Shown piece after piece: positions 28,270 to 37,068 of a stretch of 64,000 nt of DNA. Numbering within the stretch: the first letter of the stretch is position 1; every line of letters starts with the position of its first letter. The notes beneath the pieces are model-generated. The model did no database searches and was not told where the DNA came from. It worked only from the letters and a program-made list of their open reading frames with translations. Source of the DNA: an uncultured Methanobrevibacter sp. (GTDB taxonomy: Archaea; Methanobacteriota; Methanobacteria; Methanobacteriales; Methanobacteriaceae); the NCBI RefSeq assembly GCF_902769175.1, contig NZ_CACXNW010000015.1, positions 1-64,000 on the forward strand, read 5' to 3'. Position numbers and translations under genes: made by a program.

Positions 28270-29226
28270 TTAATTTAACCTTCTTAAATCTGCAGGCTTT
28301 GTTCTAACATCCTTTTCAACTACTCTTTCAAGATTAGGAGAATATGGATTATATAATAGTCTTCTAAATCCAAGTGCAATTAATAAATTGTCTGTAACAA
28401 TTTGTTGGCGCTGGCCGAGAATGATTTTTCTAAATAAGTCACCTAATCCTCCGCCAGTTAAAACATCCATAAACAAATCACCGAATGTCGGATTATTTAT
28501 GTGCAATTTATTAATGAGGAATCTAGATAAGTTCTTTCTTCTTATGTATGCAATTAATGCAGTAGTTACAATGAATAATATTAAAGTTCCTAAAAATCCT
28601 CCAAGGATATAATATCCAATTCCTAATGCTAAAGCAAAAGTATGGTTACCTACTTCTCCCAACATAATCTTTCCAGAATAGTCTAAAGGAGCATAACCTA
28701 AACAGGTTACGAAAGTAAGCAATGGAACATAATATGCAGGAATCTGTGTGATAGGAGCAACACCTATAATTACAGTAGCGAGGATTGTGAATAAGCTCAT
28801 AATAAAGACTACGCTTACTGCAGATCCTGGCTGCATATCTGCAATATTCATTGGTTGAATCATCAATGCAACTAAGATAGAAGAAAGGCCCATAAGAGGA
28901 TAACCTAATCCTATAACACATAGCATACCTATTCCTCTGGCAAGCTGGCCTATTTCAATAGGTAAATTAGCTATTCTTTTTCTGCCAATCACATCATCAA
29001 TTAGAGCACATAATCCCATCACTAAAACAAGATTGTTATATCCTGCAGGCAAGAACAAGCTGATTATGATAAATGGGATGATACCTATTGCACGAGGAGT
29101 TCCTCCACGAACAGGTTCGTATAAATTACCCATATATCCACGCTTGCCTAAGAAACGGAATATTATATTTAATGCTCCAGTTCCGACTAATGAACATATA
29201 AATACAATGAATAATTCTAAAAACAT
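28270..29226 (-). CDS. MraY-like polyprenyl-phosphate glycosyl-1-phosphate transferase
   Basis: The 318-residue polytopic membrane protein resembles MraY/WecA enzymes that load sugar-1-phosphate on a lipid carrier. It has the acidic pair in GLCALIDDVIG, PMNIADMQPGSAVSV corresponding to the NxxNxxDG motif, and LDYSGKIMLGEVGNHTFALALG corresponding to the PAKxFMGDTG loop. About ten membrane helices are seen. In pseudomurein-containing methanogens such a protein is the likely lipid-linked step of wall synthesis. AAGGA precedes the ATG. It stands alone. Confidence 0.8.
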   Translation of the reverse strand: MFLELFIVFICSLVGTGALNIIFRFLGKRGYMGNLYEPVRGGTPRAIGIIPFIIISLFLPAGYNNLVLVMGLCALIDDVIGRKRIANLPIEIGQLARGIGMLCVIGLGYPLMGLSSILVALMIQPMNIADMQPGSAVSVVFIMSLFTILATVIIGVAPITQIPAYYVPLLTFVTCLGYAPLDYSGKIMLGEVGNHTFALALGIGYYILGGFLGTLILFIVTTALIAYIRRKNLSRFLINKLHINNPTFGDLFMDVLTGGGLGDLFRKIILGQRQQIVTDNLLIALGFRRLLYNPYSPNLERVVEKDVRTKPADLRRLN

Positions 29227-29733
29227 GTTTTAAAATCCTTTATTTTTTTTAAAATTCTATTAAATCATCAATAAATAATATTTTTTAAAATCTTAGTAAA
29301 ACAAGAAATAAATCTCTTTATTTTAAAAGATTTATGAATGATTTTGCTAATAAATATAGTATAGTTTATTTTTATAATTTTTAATATATAATTTTTATTT
29401 AAAAAACATTAAGAAAATAGGATAAAAAAATTAATTATGCATTTTCATTTTAAGAAAATATTGAAAAAAATGGGTGAAAAATAAACTAAAATCCAATTTA
29501 ATTTTTAAGAAAAATATTAAAAAAAATCTGATAAAAAATAAAACAAAAACAAATTCCCTTTTTAAGAAAAATATTAAAAAAAATCTGATAAAAAATAAAA
29601 AAATTCCCTTTTTAAGAAAAATATTAAAAAAAATCTGATAAAAAATAAAATAAATTCAAATTTCATTAAAAAAATGATAAAAATAAATAATAAGGCAAAA
29701 AATAGTGAAAAAACAAGATATGAACATTTAGAA
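29227..29733. repeat. A/T-rich spacer with three tandem repeats
   Basis: No gene is visible in this 500-base spacer. A 42-base unit, TTTTTAAGAAAAATATTAAA onwards with AATCTGATAAAAAATAAAA, occurs three times at 29502, 29559 and 29609 (50-57-base spacing), next to the 3' end of the pelota gene. Confidence 0.7.
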
Positions 29734-30795
29734 TTAGGAAATGGCATATCTTAAAGTGGCAGCTAAACCACCTAATCCTTCAAGCTGCTTTCCCCCTTCA
29801 TGTTCACTGCTTATCACTAAAACTTCACCAGACATGTTTTCAACCATGTCCATAGATTCCTCCAAGTCTTCACTTCTTATCAGCTTATCCAAAACAAGCA
29901 ACTTGTCAATAGCTCCCAAATTAATTGCTTCCTTAACTTGGTCTTTACCATAAACAACCAAATTTGAGGCTTTTGCAATTTCCTGAAGTATTTCATTTAC
30001 AGCTGCGATTTCAAATGCAACCCTATTTTCAGTAGCTAACTTTTCAACAGTTCCTTTTTTGAGAACTTCATTGATTCCTACACGTCCGCCAGATCCAGTT
30101 GATTCCAAAATGGACTTTTTAGCCAAATTACTATGCTTGGATTCCAAATACTTGAAGAAATCATTCTTATAAAAGCCAGGACCTGCTAAAACTATTGTTT
30201 GAATATTATCAAACTTAAGAATGTAATCAACAATCTTTTGATAGAATTTCTCAATGTTTTTAGCCCTGTTTTTATCAATGATTCTTTTTCCGGAAACATT
30301 TCCCATTACAGGACCATAATATTCAATTCCAAATTGCCTCATCAATCCAAAGTCTGCAACATCATCTTCCAATACAACAATGATTGCAGATAACTTTTTA
30401 GATGCATCAATTGCCTGATTGATTCTTTTTAGAGCATATCCAGACCAATGCTCCTTATAGATTTTGATTGGAGTGTTCAGCTTAGCCTCAATGGTATGGT
30501 GAGAGCCAAGAGGAATCAAATCTTCAGGTCCCTTAATGATTGAACCTATTACCCTAAGCTTTCCTGTAAAGATGTGAAAGCTAACATCCTCTACAGAAAC
30601 CCCTAAGGTGACTGTCCTTTTCACTCCCCTATCACTTCTTAACTTATCTCCAGTTGTATCCTGAATCCTCCTTGTTGTTTTGGAATAGACAGTATCACCT
30701 TCAGCGATTATATGGGACAAATGCCATAAGTCATCCAATGTTTCTGGAAGAAGTTCAATGATTCCTTTCTTTTTATCTTGATAAGTTATCTTCAT
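29734..30795 (-). CDS. pelA: mRNA surveillance protein Pelota
   Basis: This 353-residue protein is archaeal Pelota (Dom34), which, with the GTPase aEF1A or ABCE1, rescues ribosomes stalled on broken mRNAs. It starts MKITYQDKKKGIIELLPE and contains LWHLSHIIAEGD, GVSVEDVSFHIFTGKLRV, a central domain with VLEDDVADFGLMRQFG and AGPGFYKNDFFKYL, and a C-terminal VLVISSEHEGGKQLEGLGG. All three domains are present, and the length is typical. Confidence 0.95.
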   Translation of the reverse strand: MKITYQDKKKGIIELLPETLDDLWHLSHIIAEGDTVYSKTTRRIQDTTGDKLRSDRGVKRTVTLGVSVEDVSFHIFTGKLRVIGSIIKGPEDLIPLGSHHTIEAKLNTPIKIYKEHWSGYALKRINQAIDASKKLSAIIVVLEDDVADFGLMRQFGIEYYGPVMGNVSGKRIIDKNRAKNIEKFYQKIVDYILKFDNIQTIVLAGPGFYKNDFFKYLESKHSNLAKKSILESTGSGGRVGINEVLKKGTVEKLATENRVAFEIAAVNEILQEIAKASNLVVYGKDQVKEAINLGAIDKLLVLDKLIRSEDLEESMDMVENMSGEVLVISSEHEGGKQLEGLGGLAATLRYAIS

Positions 30796-31156
30796 GATTA
30801 AGCCTCTAAAATATGCAAATAAACTTTCTAAAATTAACTAAGCAAAAATATAAATATATTAAAAATATAAAGTATTAATTTCATATATTACTATAAAACA
30901 ATATAAAATATGATTATCGATAATATATAAAATTAAGCAATTTTCAATTAATTCGCTGCTAAAAAAATTAATTAAAAAAATATTTTATAACCAATCAATT
31001 ATTTAAAAAAAAAAATTGATTAAAAAAAATATTTAATAACAAATCAATTATTTAAAAAAAAAATTGATTAAATGAATAATTAGCATTGAATAAATATTAT
31101 CAACAAATGAACAATCAATATTACAAATTTAATTAATCAAAACCATAGGTAAAAAC
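30796..31156. repeat. A/T-rich divergent spacer with tandem and inverted repeats
   Basis: Two copies of a 50-base unit (about 30968-31016 and 31017-31066) contain AATCAATTATTTAAAAAAAA and end in AATTGATT, so each can form a hairpin through AATCAATT/AATTGATT. The spacer separates divergent pelota and prephenate dehydrogenase, so the repeats lie in the promoter region of both. Confidence 0.6.
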
Positions 31157-32464
31157 ATGAAAATCGGAATTATTGGTGGAACACGAGGTTTAGGAAGAAC
31201 CATAGCATGGTATTTGAAAGACTTTGAATATGATGTAACAGTAACTGGAAGAGATGACATAGTAGGAAAGCAAGTAAGCAAAGACCTTGGAATAAAATAT
31301 TCCAGCGACAACAAGAAAATAGTCCAAAACAACGATATCGTAATTATTTCTGTTCCTATTTCAAGCACTGAAGGTGTTATAGAGGAATTAGCTCCATTCA
31401 TGAAGGAAGGATCATTGATGATTGATGTGACTTCCGTAAAGGAAGGGCCAAGCAAAAAGATGCAGGAATGCTTGAAGGAGGGGGTAGAATTCATCCCAAC
31501 TCACCCAGTCTTCGGTCCAAGGACTACCGATTTGAAAGGGCAAATAATCGTCCTTACACCAATTGAAAAAGGAAAATGGTACCCTAAGGTTTACAAGTTC
31601 CTTGAAGATAAGGGAATGAGAATAGTAGAAACAACTGCAGGACATCACGATGACATGATGGGTATTGTACAGGTTTTAACTCACTTTTCATATATTTCCA
31701 CAGCTTCTGCAATTGAAAGGCTTAAAGTGGACATTAAGGATACTGAAAACTATGAAAGTCCAATCTATAACCTAATGATAGATACAATAGCTAGGATCGT
31801 ATCCCAAAATCCTTATTTAACATATTCCATTCAACATGAAAACAAGAAGGGAAATAAAATCAGACAGGCCCTTTTCGATTCAATGTCTGAATTGAAAGAG
31901 GTATTGAATAATAATGAGGAAGAGAAGTTTGTTGAAATTGCACTTAGGGCAACCAAGCATATGGGAGATATCCAAGCTGCTCTCGGTAGAAGTGACAAGG
32001 CAATTTCAGCACTTACCCATGAGTATAATTTGCTCCTACAATCCATTGGATCAGAAGTTGGGCTAAAGCATATTTATTCAGACACAATTCATGTAGGAAT
32101 AATTAAGGAAATATATTTGGATTTCCTTTATTTGGAAGATGAAAACGGCAAAGTCAAAAAGCTTAAGATATCCAATGTGGAAAAGCTGGATGATGAAGAG
32201 CTTTACCAATGGAAACTCAATAATGAAAAGATACATACACGAGACATCAGTGCTGTTTTCAGCAAGAATTCAGATCCACATGTCATAAAGGACACTTTGA
32301 AAAAATTTGAAGACATAATTGATGTGATAATAATTGACATTTATGATGGAAGCCCTATAAAAGAAAATCAAATCAGCTACACATTTAAGATAATCTCATT
32401 AAGTGAAGAATCAATTGAGGAATGTATTGAAACATTGGAAGGATTTGGTGGAATAAGCAGATAA
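31157..32464 (+). CDS. tyrA: Prephenate dehydrogenase with C-terminal ferredoxin-fold domain
   Basis: This enzyme converts prephenate to 4-hydroxyphenylpyruvate in tyrosine synthesis. The Rossmann start is MKIGIIGGTRGLGRTIA. The catalytic region has TSVKEGPSKKM, PTHPVFGPRT and TAGHHDDMMGIVQVLTHF. At 435 residues it is longer than bacterial TyrA. The extra C-terminal region (about 305-435) contains TRDISAVFSKNSDPHVIKDTL, similar in style to the ferredoxin-fold anticodon-binding domain of PheRS, and may serve feedback sensing. No other aromatic genes adjoin it. Confidence 0.9.
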   Translation: MKIGIIGGTRGLGRTIAWYLKDFEYDVTVTGRDDIVGKQVSKDLGIKYSSDNKKIVQNNDIVIISVPISSTEGVIEELAPFMKEGSLMIDVTSVKEGPSKKMQECLKEGVEFIPTHPVFGPRTTDLKGQIIVLTPIEKGKWYPKVYKFLEDKGMRIVETTAGHHDDMMGIVQVLTHFSYISTASAIERLKVDIKDTENYESPIYNLMIDTIARIVSQNPYLTYSIQHENKKGNKIRQALFDSMSELKEVLNNNEEEKFVEIALRATKHMGDIQAALGRSDKAISALTHEYNLLLQSIGSEVGLKHIYSDTIHVGIIKEIYLDFLYLEDENGKVKKLKISNVEKLDDEELYQWKLNNEKIHTRDISAVFSKNSDPHVIKDTLKKFEDIIDVIIIDIYDGSPIKENQISYTFKIISLSEESIEECIETLEGFGGISR

Positions 32465-32578
32465 GCATTATCCCAATAGATTTAGTTGAATCAACGAATA
32501 ATCCTTAATTCAATAGCTTAAAAAGATTATAAAAATAATCCATTTAAAAAAATCTAACAACAAATTTTGAGGAAAACT

Positions 32579-33376
32579 ATGAAAATGATTAAGCAAACAT
32601 TAGGATTGAATGTAGATGACTCTAAATATTACATCAAACTAATTATAGAAGCTATTTTAATAGGATTATTCTCAGGATTAGTTGTATCATTATACAGATT
32701 TGGACTGGACAACTCTGAAAACATCCTATTTTCCACCTTAAAACACATACAGGGAGACTTGATGCTGTTTTTTTTTTTTTTTGTTTTTTTTTTTTTTTTT
32801 GATTATTTAAAACACATACAGGGAGACTTGATGCTGACTCTTGCATGGTTTGCCATACTTGCAGTTATGGGATTTATAACAGCTCTTTTAATGAAATGGG
32901 ACCCTGACAGTTCAGGAAGTGGAATTCCTATAGTGATGGGTGAAGTGAAAGGATACTTTGATGTTTGCTGGTGGAAAACATTGGTAGCCAAGTTTATTGG
33001 AGGAACCCTTACAGCACTTGGAGGGCTTTCATTAGGAAGGGAAGGACCTTCTGTACAATTGGGAGCAATGGCTGCAAAAGGTGTTTCAAAATACTTGCCA
33101 AACAGCAAAACCGATGAAAAGCGTTTATTGGTTTGTGGAAGTGGAGCGGGACTTGCAGCAACCTTCAGCGCACCTCTTGCAGGATTCATATTTACCTTAG
33201 AGGAAATCAACAAAGGATTTGACAGGTCAATCGTCATTGTAGGATTGTTTTCAGCAGTTGTAGCAGATTTAGTGTCAAAAGCATTCTTTGGGCAAATCCC
33301 AATATTCCCATTTACATCATTGAACCTTCCATTAAACTATTTTTACCTATTGATTATTTTAGGAATCATTATATGA
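32579..33376 (+). CDS. ClC-type chloride channel/antiporter, N-terminal fragment
   Basis: This frame contains the first half of a ClC protein: the anion-filter motifs GSGIP and GREGPSVQLG, and AGLAATFSAPLAGFIFTLEE. The start is the ATG 32579-32581 after GAGG; a TTG four codons earlier is less likely. It carries an in-frame 69-base insertion with a poly-Phe tract (described separately) and ends at TGA 33374-33376. The frame then continues in phase (ILGYIYNVGMIKASEMW) into the next fragment, so the TGA is a nonsense codon within the family sequence, probably replacing a glycine codon. Confidence 0.8.
   Translation: MKMIKQTLGLNVDDSKYYIKLIIEAILIGLFSGLVVSLYRFGLDNSENILFSTLKHIQGDLMLFFFFFVFFFFFDYLKHIQGDLMLTLAWFAILAVMGFITALLMKWDPDSSGSGIPIVMGEVKGYFDVCWWKTLVAKFIGGTLTALGGLSLGREGPSVQLGAMAAKGVSKYLPNSKTDEKRLLVCGSGAGLAATFSAPLAGFIFTLEEINKGFDRSIVIVGLFSAVVADLVSKAFFGQIPIFPFTSLNLPLNYFYLLIILGIII
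32738..32836 (+). repeat. Poly-T insertion flanked by a 30-bp target duplication
   Basis: A 30-base segment, 32738-32767, is exactly repeated at 32807-32836. Between the copies lies T15-G-T17 followed by GATTAT. The insertion adds 23 codons in phase (a poly-Phe run and a second LKHIQGDLML) between the first two ClC membrane regions. Duplicated flanks around a homopolymer look like a target-site duplication with a poly-A/T tail, but a gap-closure or assembly artefact would look the same. Confidence 0.75.
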
Positions 33377-33403
33377 ATATTAGGCTACATTTATAATGTA
33401 GGA

Positions 33404-33958
33404 ATGATTAAAGCCTCTGAAATGTGGGATAAGTTAAGTTTCTTGCCATTGGAAATCAAATTTGTCATCGTATTTCTCATAACCGGATTAGTAGGTCTTT
33501 TCTTACCTAATGTCCTTGGAGGAGGATACTCCATGATGCATTTAATAGAGTTCACCTTGCCTCCATTATCCGTTTTGATTGTTCTTTTAATTGGAAAATA
33601 CCTGCTTTTAATCTTCTGTTTCAGTTCCAATGCTCCTGGAGGAATATTCTATCCAGTTCTTGTTATTGGAGCATATATCGGTGCAATATTCAGTGCAATT
33701 GTTATTCCAATCTTTGGCTTGAATCCAATGATTGCATATAAGTTCATTATGATTTCAATGGCGGCTATGTTTGCAAGTTCAGTGAGAACTCCAATAACTG
33801 CAGTTGTGCTGATTGCTGAAATGACTGGAGTTACAAACTCACTTGTAGCAATGATTGTTGTAACCATACTTGCATACATCATTCCAACAATCCTTGGAAA
33901 CGATCCGATTTATGAAACCTTGCTTATGAGATTATTGAAAAAAAAACAAAGGAATTGA
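33404..33958 (+). CDS. ClC chloride channel, middle fragment
   Basis: The frame contains the second half of the membrane domain, with SNAPGGIFYPVLVIGAYIG (the GGIFxPxL motif) and AAMFASSVRTPITAVVLIAEMTG. It is in phase with the preceding fragment across TGA 33374-33376. It ends early after RLLKKKQRN because a run of nine A (33938-33946) is one base too long. With eight A the frame reads LLKKNKGIDFDKTKSILEEY and joins the next fragment. Confidence 0.75.
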   Translation: MIKASEMWDKLSFLPLEIKFVIVFLITGLVGLFLPNVLGGGYSMMHLIEFTLPPLSVLIVLLIGKYLLLIFCFSSNAPGGIFYPVLVIGAYIGAIFSAIVIPIFGLNPMIAYKFIMISMAAMFASSVRTPITAVVLIAEMTGVTNSLVAMIVVTILAYIIPTILGNDPIYETLLMRLLKKKQRN

Positions 33959-33980
33959 TTTCGATAAGACAAAAAGCATT

Positions 33981-34214
33981 TTGGAAGAGTATGTTGTGCC
34001 AATGGACTGTGCATTGATAGGAACTAAAATCTGGGAACTTCCGATTCCTAAGTCTGCTATGGTTGTATCAGTTGTCAGAAGCGGAAACACATTAATCCCA
34101 GATGAGGAATTGGAATTGAAGTATGCTGATGAATTATTCATTATAATGAATCAAAATACATATTCTGAAGATAATCAGAAAATTGAATCTTTAATTTACA
34201 ATAATTGGAAATGA
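33981..34214 (+). CDS. ClC C-terminal TrkA-C (RCK) domain fragment
   Basis: The 77-residue fragment matches a TrkA-C ligand-binding domain: MDCALIGTKIWELPIPKSAMVV and GNTLIPDEELELKYADELFII, split here at about residue 30. It is the cytosolic regulatory tail of the ClC protein, separated by the +1 A frameshift near 33946. Its TTG start is artificial. The last codons (34193-34214) are copied downstream in tandem. Confidence 0.7.
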   Translation: MEEYVVPMDCALIGTKIWELPIPKSAMVVSVVRSGNTLIPDEELELKYADELFIIMNQNTYSEDNQKIESLIYNNWK

Positions 34215-34370
34215 AAATAAAGAAAAATAGACTCACCAATTTACAATAATTGCAATGAAAATAAAGAAAAATAGACTCACCAATTTACAATAATTGCAAT
34301 GAAAATAAATGAAAATAGAATCTTTAATTACAATAATCAGAAATAAAGGAAAAACAGACTCTTTAATAAA
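34193..34370. repeat. Tandem copies of the ClC gene 3' end
   Basis: A unit of 44-45 bases starting AATTTACAATAATTG occurs at 34193 (including the real gene end), 34238, 34282 and, more diverged, 34326. The copies spread the end of the coding sequence into the spacer before the next gene. Confidence 0.8.
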
Positions 34371-34401
34371 ATAATTGAAAATAAGAAAAGGAGATTAGAA
34401 A

Positions 34402-34740
34402 ATGAGAATCGCTGTAGCTTCATCAAATGGAGAAAATGTAGATTTGCACTTTGGAAAAGCAAGATCATTATATGTTTATGAATATAATGAAGAGAAGGAT
34501 GAATTTAAGTTTATAGACCAAAGAAATGTTGAAATCGAAGTAGACATGAAACACCAAAATCCTAAAATTATTAAAGCCATTGAAGCTTGTGAAGTATGCA
34601 TCTGCGAGCAATTTGGCCCTAAAGCTGCAATCTACTCAGAAGATGCAGGCTTAAAACTTGTTAAGGATGAAGGAACTGTTGAAGAGGTTTTAAGAAAATA
34701 CATAGACCATGTAAATTTTATGAAAAACATTAAAATTTAA
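34402..34740 (+). CDS. NifX/NafY-like dinitrogenase cofactor-family protein
   Basis: This 112-residue protein has the family pattern MRIAVASSNGENVDLHFGKAR at the start and later CEVCICEQFGPKAAIYSEDAG. Such proteins bind iron-sulfur or iron-molybdenum cofactors, and many methanogens carry several copies with no nitrogen fixation genes near. An AAGGAGAT Shine-Dalgarno precedes the ATG. It is followed after 20 bases by the flavoredoxin gene, so the two probably form an operon. Confidence 0.85.
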   Translation: MRIAVASSNGENVDLHFGKARSLYVYEYNEEKDEFKFIDQRNVEIEVDMKHQNPKIIKAIEACEVCICEQFGPKAAIYSEDAGLKLVKDEGTVEEVLRKYIDHVNFMKNIKI

Positions 34741-34760
34741 ACAAATAGAGTTCAGATAAA

Positions 34761-35342
34761 ATGTCAAAAATTGATTTGAAACCAAGAGGAATGATGTATC
34801 CTGCTCCAGCAGTTATTGCATCTGCATATGATAAAGATGGAAAGGCAGATTCATGCACCCTTGCATTTGCAACAATGTGTAGCCATAAGCCTCCTGCAGT
34901 AATGATTGCAATCAATTCAACTGCTAAGCGAAAGACACTTAAAAGCATATTGGAAAGAAAGGAGTTTGCTTTAGGATTTCCAACAATAGATCAAGTTGCA
35001 GAAACCGATTACATTGGAATGGCATCAGGATATGATGTAGATAAGATTGAAAAGGTAGGTTTCACTACAACTAAAGCAAAAAAAGTCAATGCACCAATCA
35101 TAAATGAAATGAAAGTCAGCATAGAATGCAAAGTCATGAATATTGTTGAAGTAGGTAGCCATACCCAAATAACTGGAGAAATTGTAAACATTCAAGCAGA
35201 TGAAGAGGTTATAGGGGAAAAAGGAAAAGTTGATTTAAAATTGCTTAATCCAATAGTTTATGATGATGTCCTATATGACTACTACCAAGTGGGAGATAAA
35301 ATAGCTGATGCATTTAATGTGGGAGTTAAGTTCAGAAAATAA
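34761..35342 (+). CDS. Flavin reductase-like (flavoredoxin) protein
   Basis: The 193-residue protein has the flavin-reductase fold: MMYPAPAVIASAYDKDGKAD, a FATMCSHKPPAVMIAINSTAKRKT stretch (about 36-59) for FMN binding, and KEFALGFPTIDQVAETDYIG. Related proteins in anaerobes are called flavoredoxins and carry electrons. It is in an apparent operon with the NifX-like gene. Its electron partner is not visible. Confidence 0.85.
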   Translation: MSKIDLKPRGMMYPAPAVIASAYDKDGKADSCTLAFATMCSHKPPAVMIAINSTAKRKTLKSILERKEFALGFPTIDQVAETDYIGMASGYDVDKIEKVGFTTTKAKKVNAPIINEMKVSIECKVMNIVEVGSHTQITGEIVNIQADEEVIGEKGKVDLKLLNPIVYDDVLYDYYQVGDKIADAFNVGVKFRK

Positions 35343-35380
35343 TTCCCATATAACTATTTTTAAAAAGAATAAAAAAAAAG

Positions 35381-35604
35381 AAAATATTAGCAAAATAGCT
35401 AATTAAAAAAGAATAAATAAAAAAATAACTTCAAAATAACTATTTCTAAAAGAAAAAAATAAAAAATAAAATATTAGCAAGATAACTAATTAAAAAAGAA
35501 TAAATAAAAAAATAACTTCAAAATAACTATTTCTAAAAGAAAAAAATAAAAAATAAAATATTAGCAAAATAGCTAATTAAAAAAGAATAATAAAAAATTA
35601 AAGA
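35381..35604. repeat. 87-bp tandem repeats in a convergent spacer
   Basis: A unit of 87 bases beginning AAAATATTAGC starts at 35381, 35468 and 35555 (the last cut short by the following gene). It is nearly perfect, with A/G changes such as CAAAATAGC to CAAGATAAC in the second copy. It lies between the convergent flavoredoxin and gshA-like genes. Confidence 0.8.
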
Positions 35605-37047
35605 TTACTTTTTAGCCCCTTGAAGAGCAATAGGAACATATTCTTTATATTTTTCATGATTCAATAAGTCTCTGTGCTCTAAAAGATACTTGCTTGTTAA
35701 TTTATTAATCTGAGACAACTTTAATTGGCTATTTATATATCCTTTTTCTTTAACTAGCTTAACAAGCCCTTTTCCATAAGTCAAAGATGGATCCACAACT
35801 CTTTGCCTCATTGAATCTACCAATGATTGGCTACCAATGTTTAAGGTTCTGCACATTTCATCGATTTCATCAAGAATCTTTAATCCCCATTCTTCCAAAC
35901 TGATTTCCTCACCATCTTTAAGCAATTTCATATTATAATCATAAGCTGATTCATCCACCATTTCTTCATTGTAAATGGCTTCCTCTTGCCAATTTTCATA
36001 ATCAGACTCATCAGCAATCAATGAATAGATGAGGAATAAGTGAAGAAACTCCATATCCTTCTTAATTAAACCGCACTTATAAAATGGATTAATGTCCAAA
36101 GTCCTTATTTCTATATATTGAATTCCATCATTCCTTAAGGACAAAAGCACATCACTTGGGTCTTTAGGTTTCAATCTGATTTGAGTGTACAATTCCTTAG
36201 CCTGTGAAAGCTTACCTTCATCAATGAAGGACTGAACATCTCTTGCAAAAGCATCTACTGAATGATAATTAGGATATAAATGCTCTAAATTTTTATAGCC
36301 GCATGAAGCATTTCTGAATGAAGGACCTCTTTCACTATAGACTCCCCCATAATCATCACTATGTTCCATCAAATCGGTACATTCTGGAGTGAATGTATTG
36401 TGAGCTGCAACAGAACAGCCTGTAAGGTAGATTATAAGCCAAACATAACGAATGTAATTCCTTGATATCTTTAAATAAAGCATGTACTTAAATTCCTTAT
36501 ATGAAATACTTGAATTTTCATAACCCTCTATTTCACTAAAGTCCAAATTATCATAGAGCTTTTCTATCAGTTCATCCTTAAATGAAAAATTGAAATGAAT
36601 TCCAGAAATCATTTGCTTTCTAAGGCCATATTTTTTAGCCAAACCCTTTCTATATTCCATTGACTCTTCAGCTAATTCCTTGCCCTTGTATTTTGCAATT
36701 GGGATTTTGCTTGAATCTGGAAGTATGCATGGCAATGATTGGAACCATAAATACTCATCATCATCTAAAGAACTGTTTACTACATCAGACATGAATGAAA
36801 AGAATGAAAAAGCCTCATCAATTGTATCAAATGCTGGAGTGATGATCTCTATTTGGCTTTCTGAGAAATCTGTTGTTATGAAGGGATTTGATAATTTGTT
36901 ACCAAATATTTCAGGGTGTGGACTAAGGAACAACTCTCCATTTGCACGGACTCTTAATCCTTCCCATTCTATCCCAAAGGATCCCTTTCTTAAATCCTCT
37001 GCACTTGCATGCTTATGCAATTGAGATAAATTGAATATCCTATCCAT
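35605..37047 (-). CDS. Glutamate-cysteine ligase (GshA/GshF-type)
   Basis: This 480-residue protein resembles the glutamate-cysteine ligase of proteobacteria and the N-terminal half of GshF. The N-terminal active-site region is GSFGIEWEGLRVRANGELF (about 22-40), followed by TTDFSESQIEIITP (about 58-71) with acidic metal ligands and NDGIQYIEIRTLDINPFYKCG. The reaction joins glutamate and cysteine by a gamma-peptide bond. Glutathione is not usual in methanogens, and no GshB or ATP-grasp partner is in the window. The ATG follows GGGAGG, 21 bases after the upstream GCS2-like gene, so they are one operon. Confidence 0.8.
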   Translation of the reverse strand: MDRIFNLSQLHKHASAEDLRKGSFGIEWEGLRVRANGELFLSPHPEIFGNKLSNPFITTDFSESQIEIITPAFDTIDEAFSFFSFMSDVVNSSLDDDEYLWFQSLPCILPDSSKIPIAKYKGKELAEESMEYRKGLAKKYGLRKQMISGIHFNFSFKDELIEKLYDNLDFSEIEGYENSSISYKEFKYMLYLKISRNYIRYVWLIIYLTGCSVAAHNTFTPECTDLMEHSDDYGGVYSERGPSFRNASCGYKNLEHLYPNYHSVDAFARDVQSFIDEGKLSQAKELYTQIRLKPKDPSDVLLSLRNDGIQYIEIRTLDINPFYKCGLIKKDMEFLHLFLIYSLIADESDYENWQEEAIYNEEMVDESAYDYNMKLLKDGEEISLEEWGLKILDEIDEMCRTLNIGSQSLVDSMRQRVVDPSLTYGKGLVKLVKEKGYINSQLKLSQINKLTSKYLLEHRDLLNHEKYKEYVPIALQGAKK

Positions 37048-37068
37048 TTTATCCTCCCATATATATAA

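Noticed and set aside
32738-32836. Poly-T insertion as a known insertion sequence
   Set aside because: No terminal inverted repeats or transposase; only a homopolymer between duplicated flanks.
33374-33376. TGA in ClC as selenocysteine
   Set aside because: No SECIS-like hairpin is apparent and the family position is normally Gly; a nonsense change is simpler.
35381-35604. 87-bp repeats as a CRISPR or mobile element end
   Set aside because: No spacers and no transposase; the A/T-only unit fits spacer tandem duplication.
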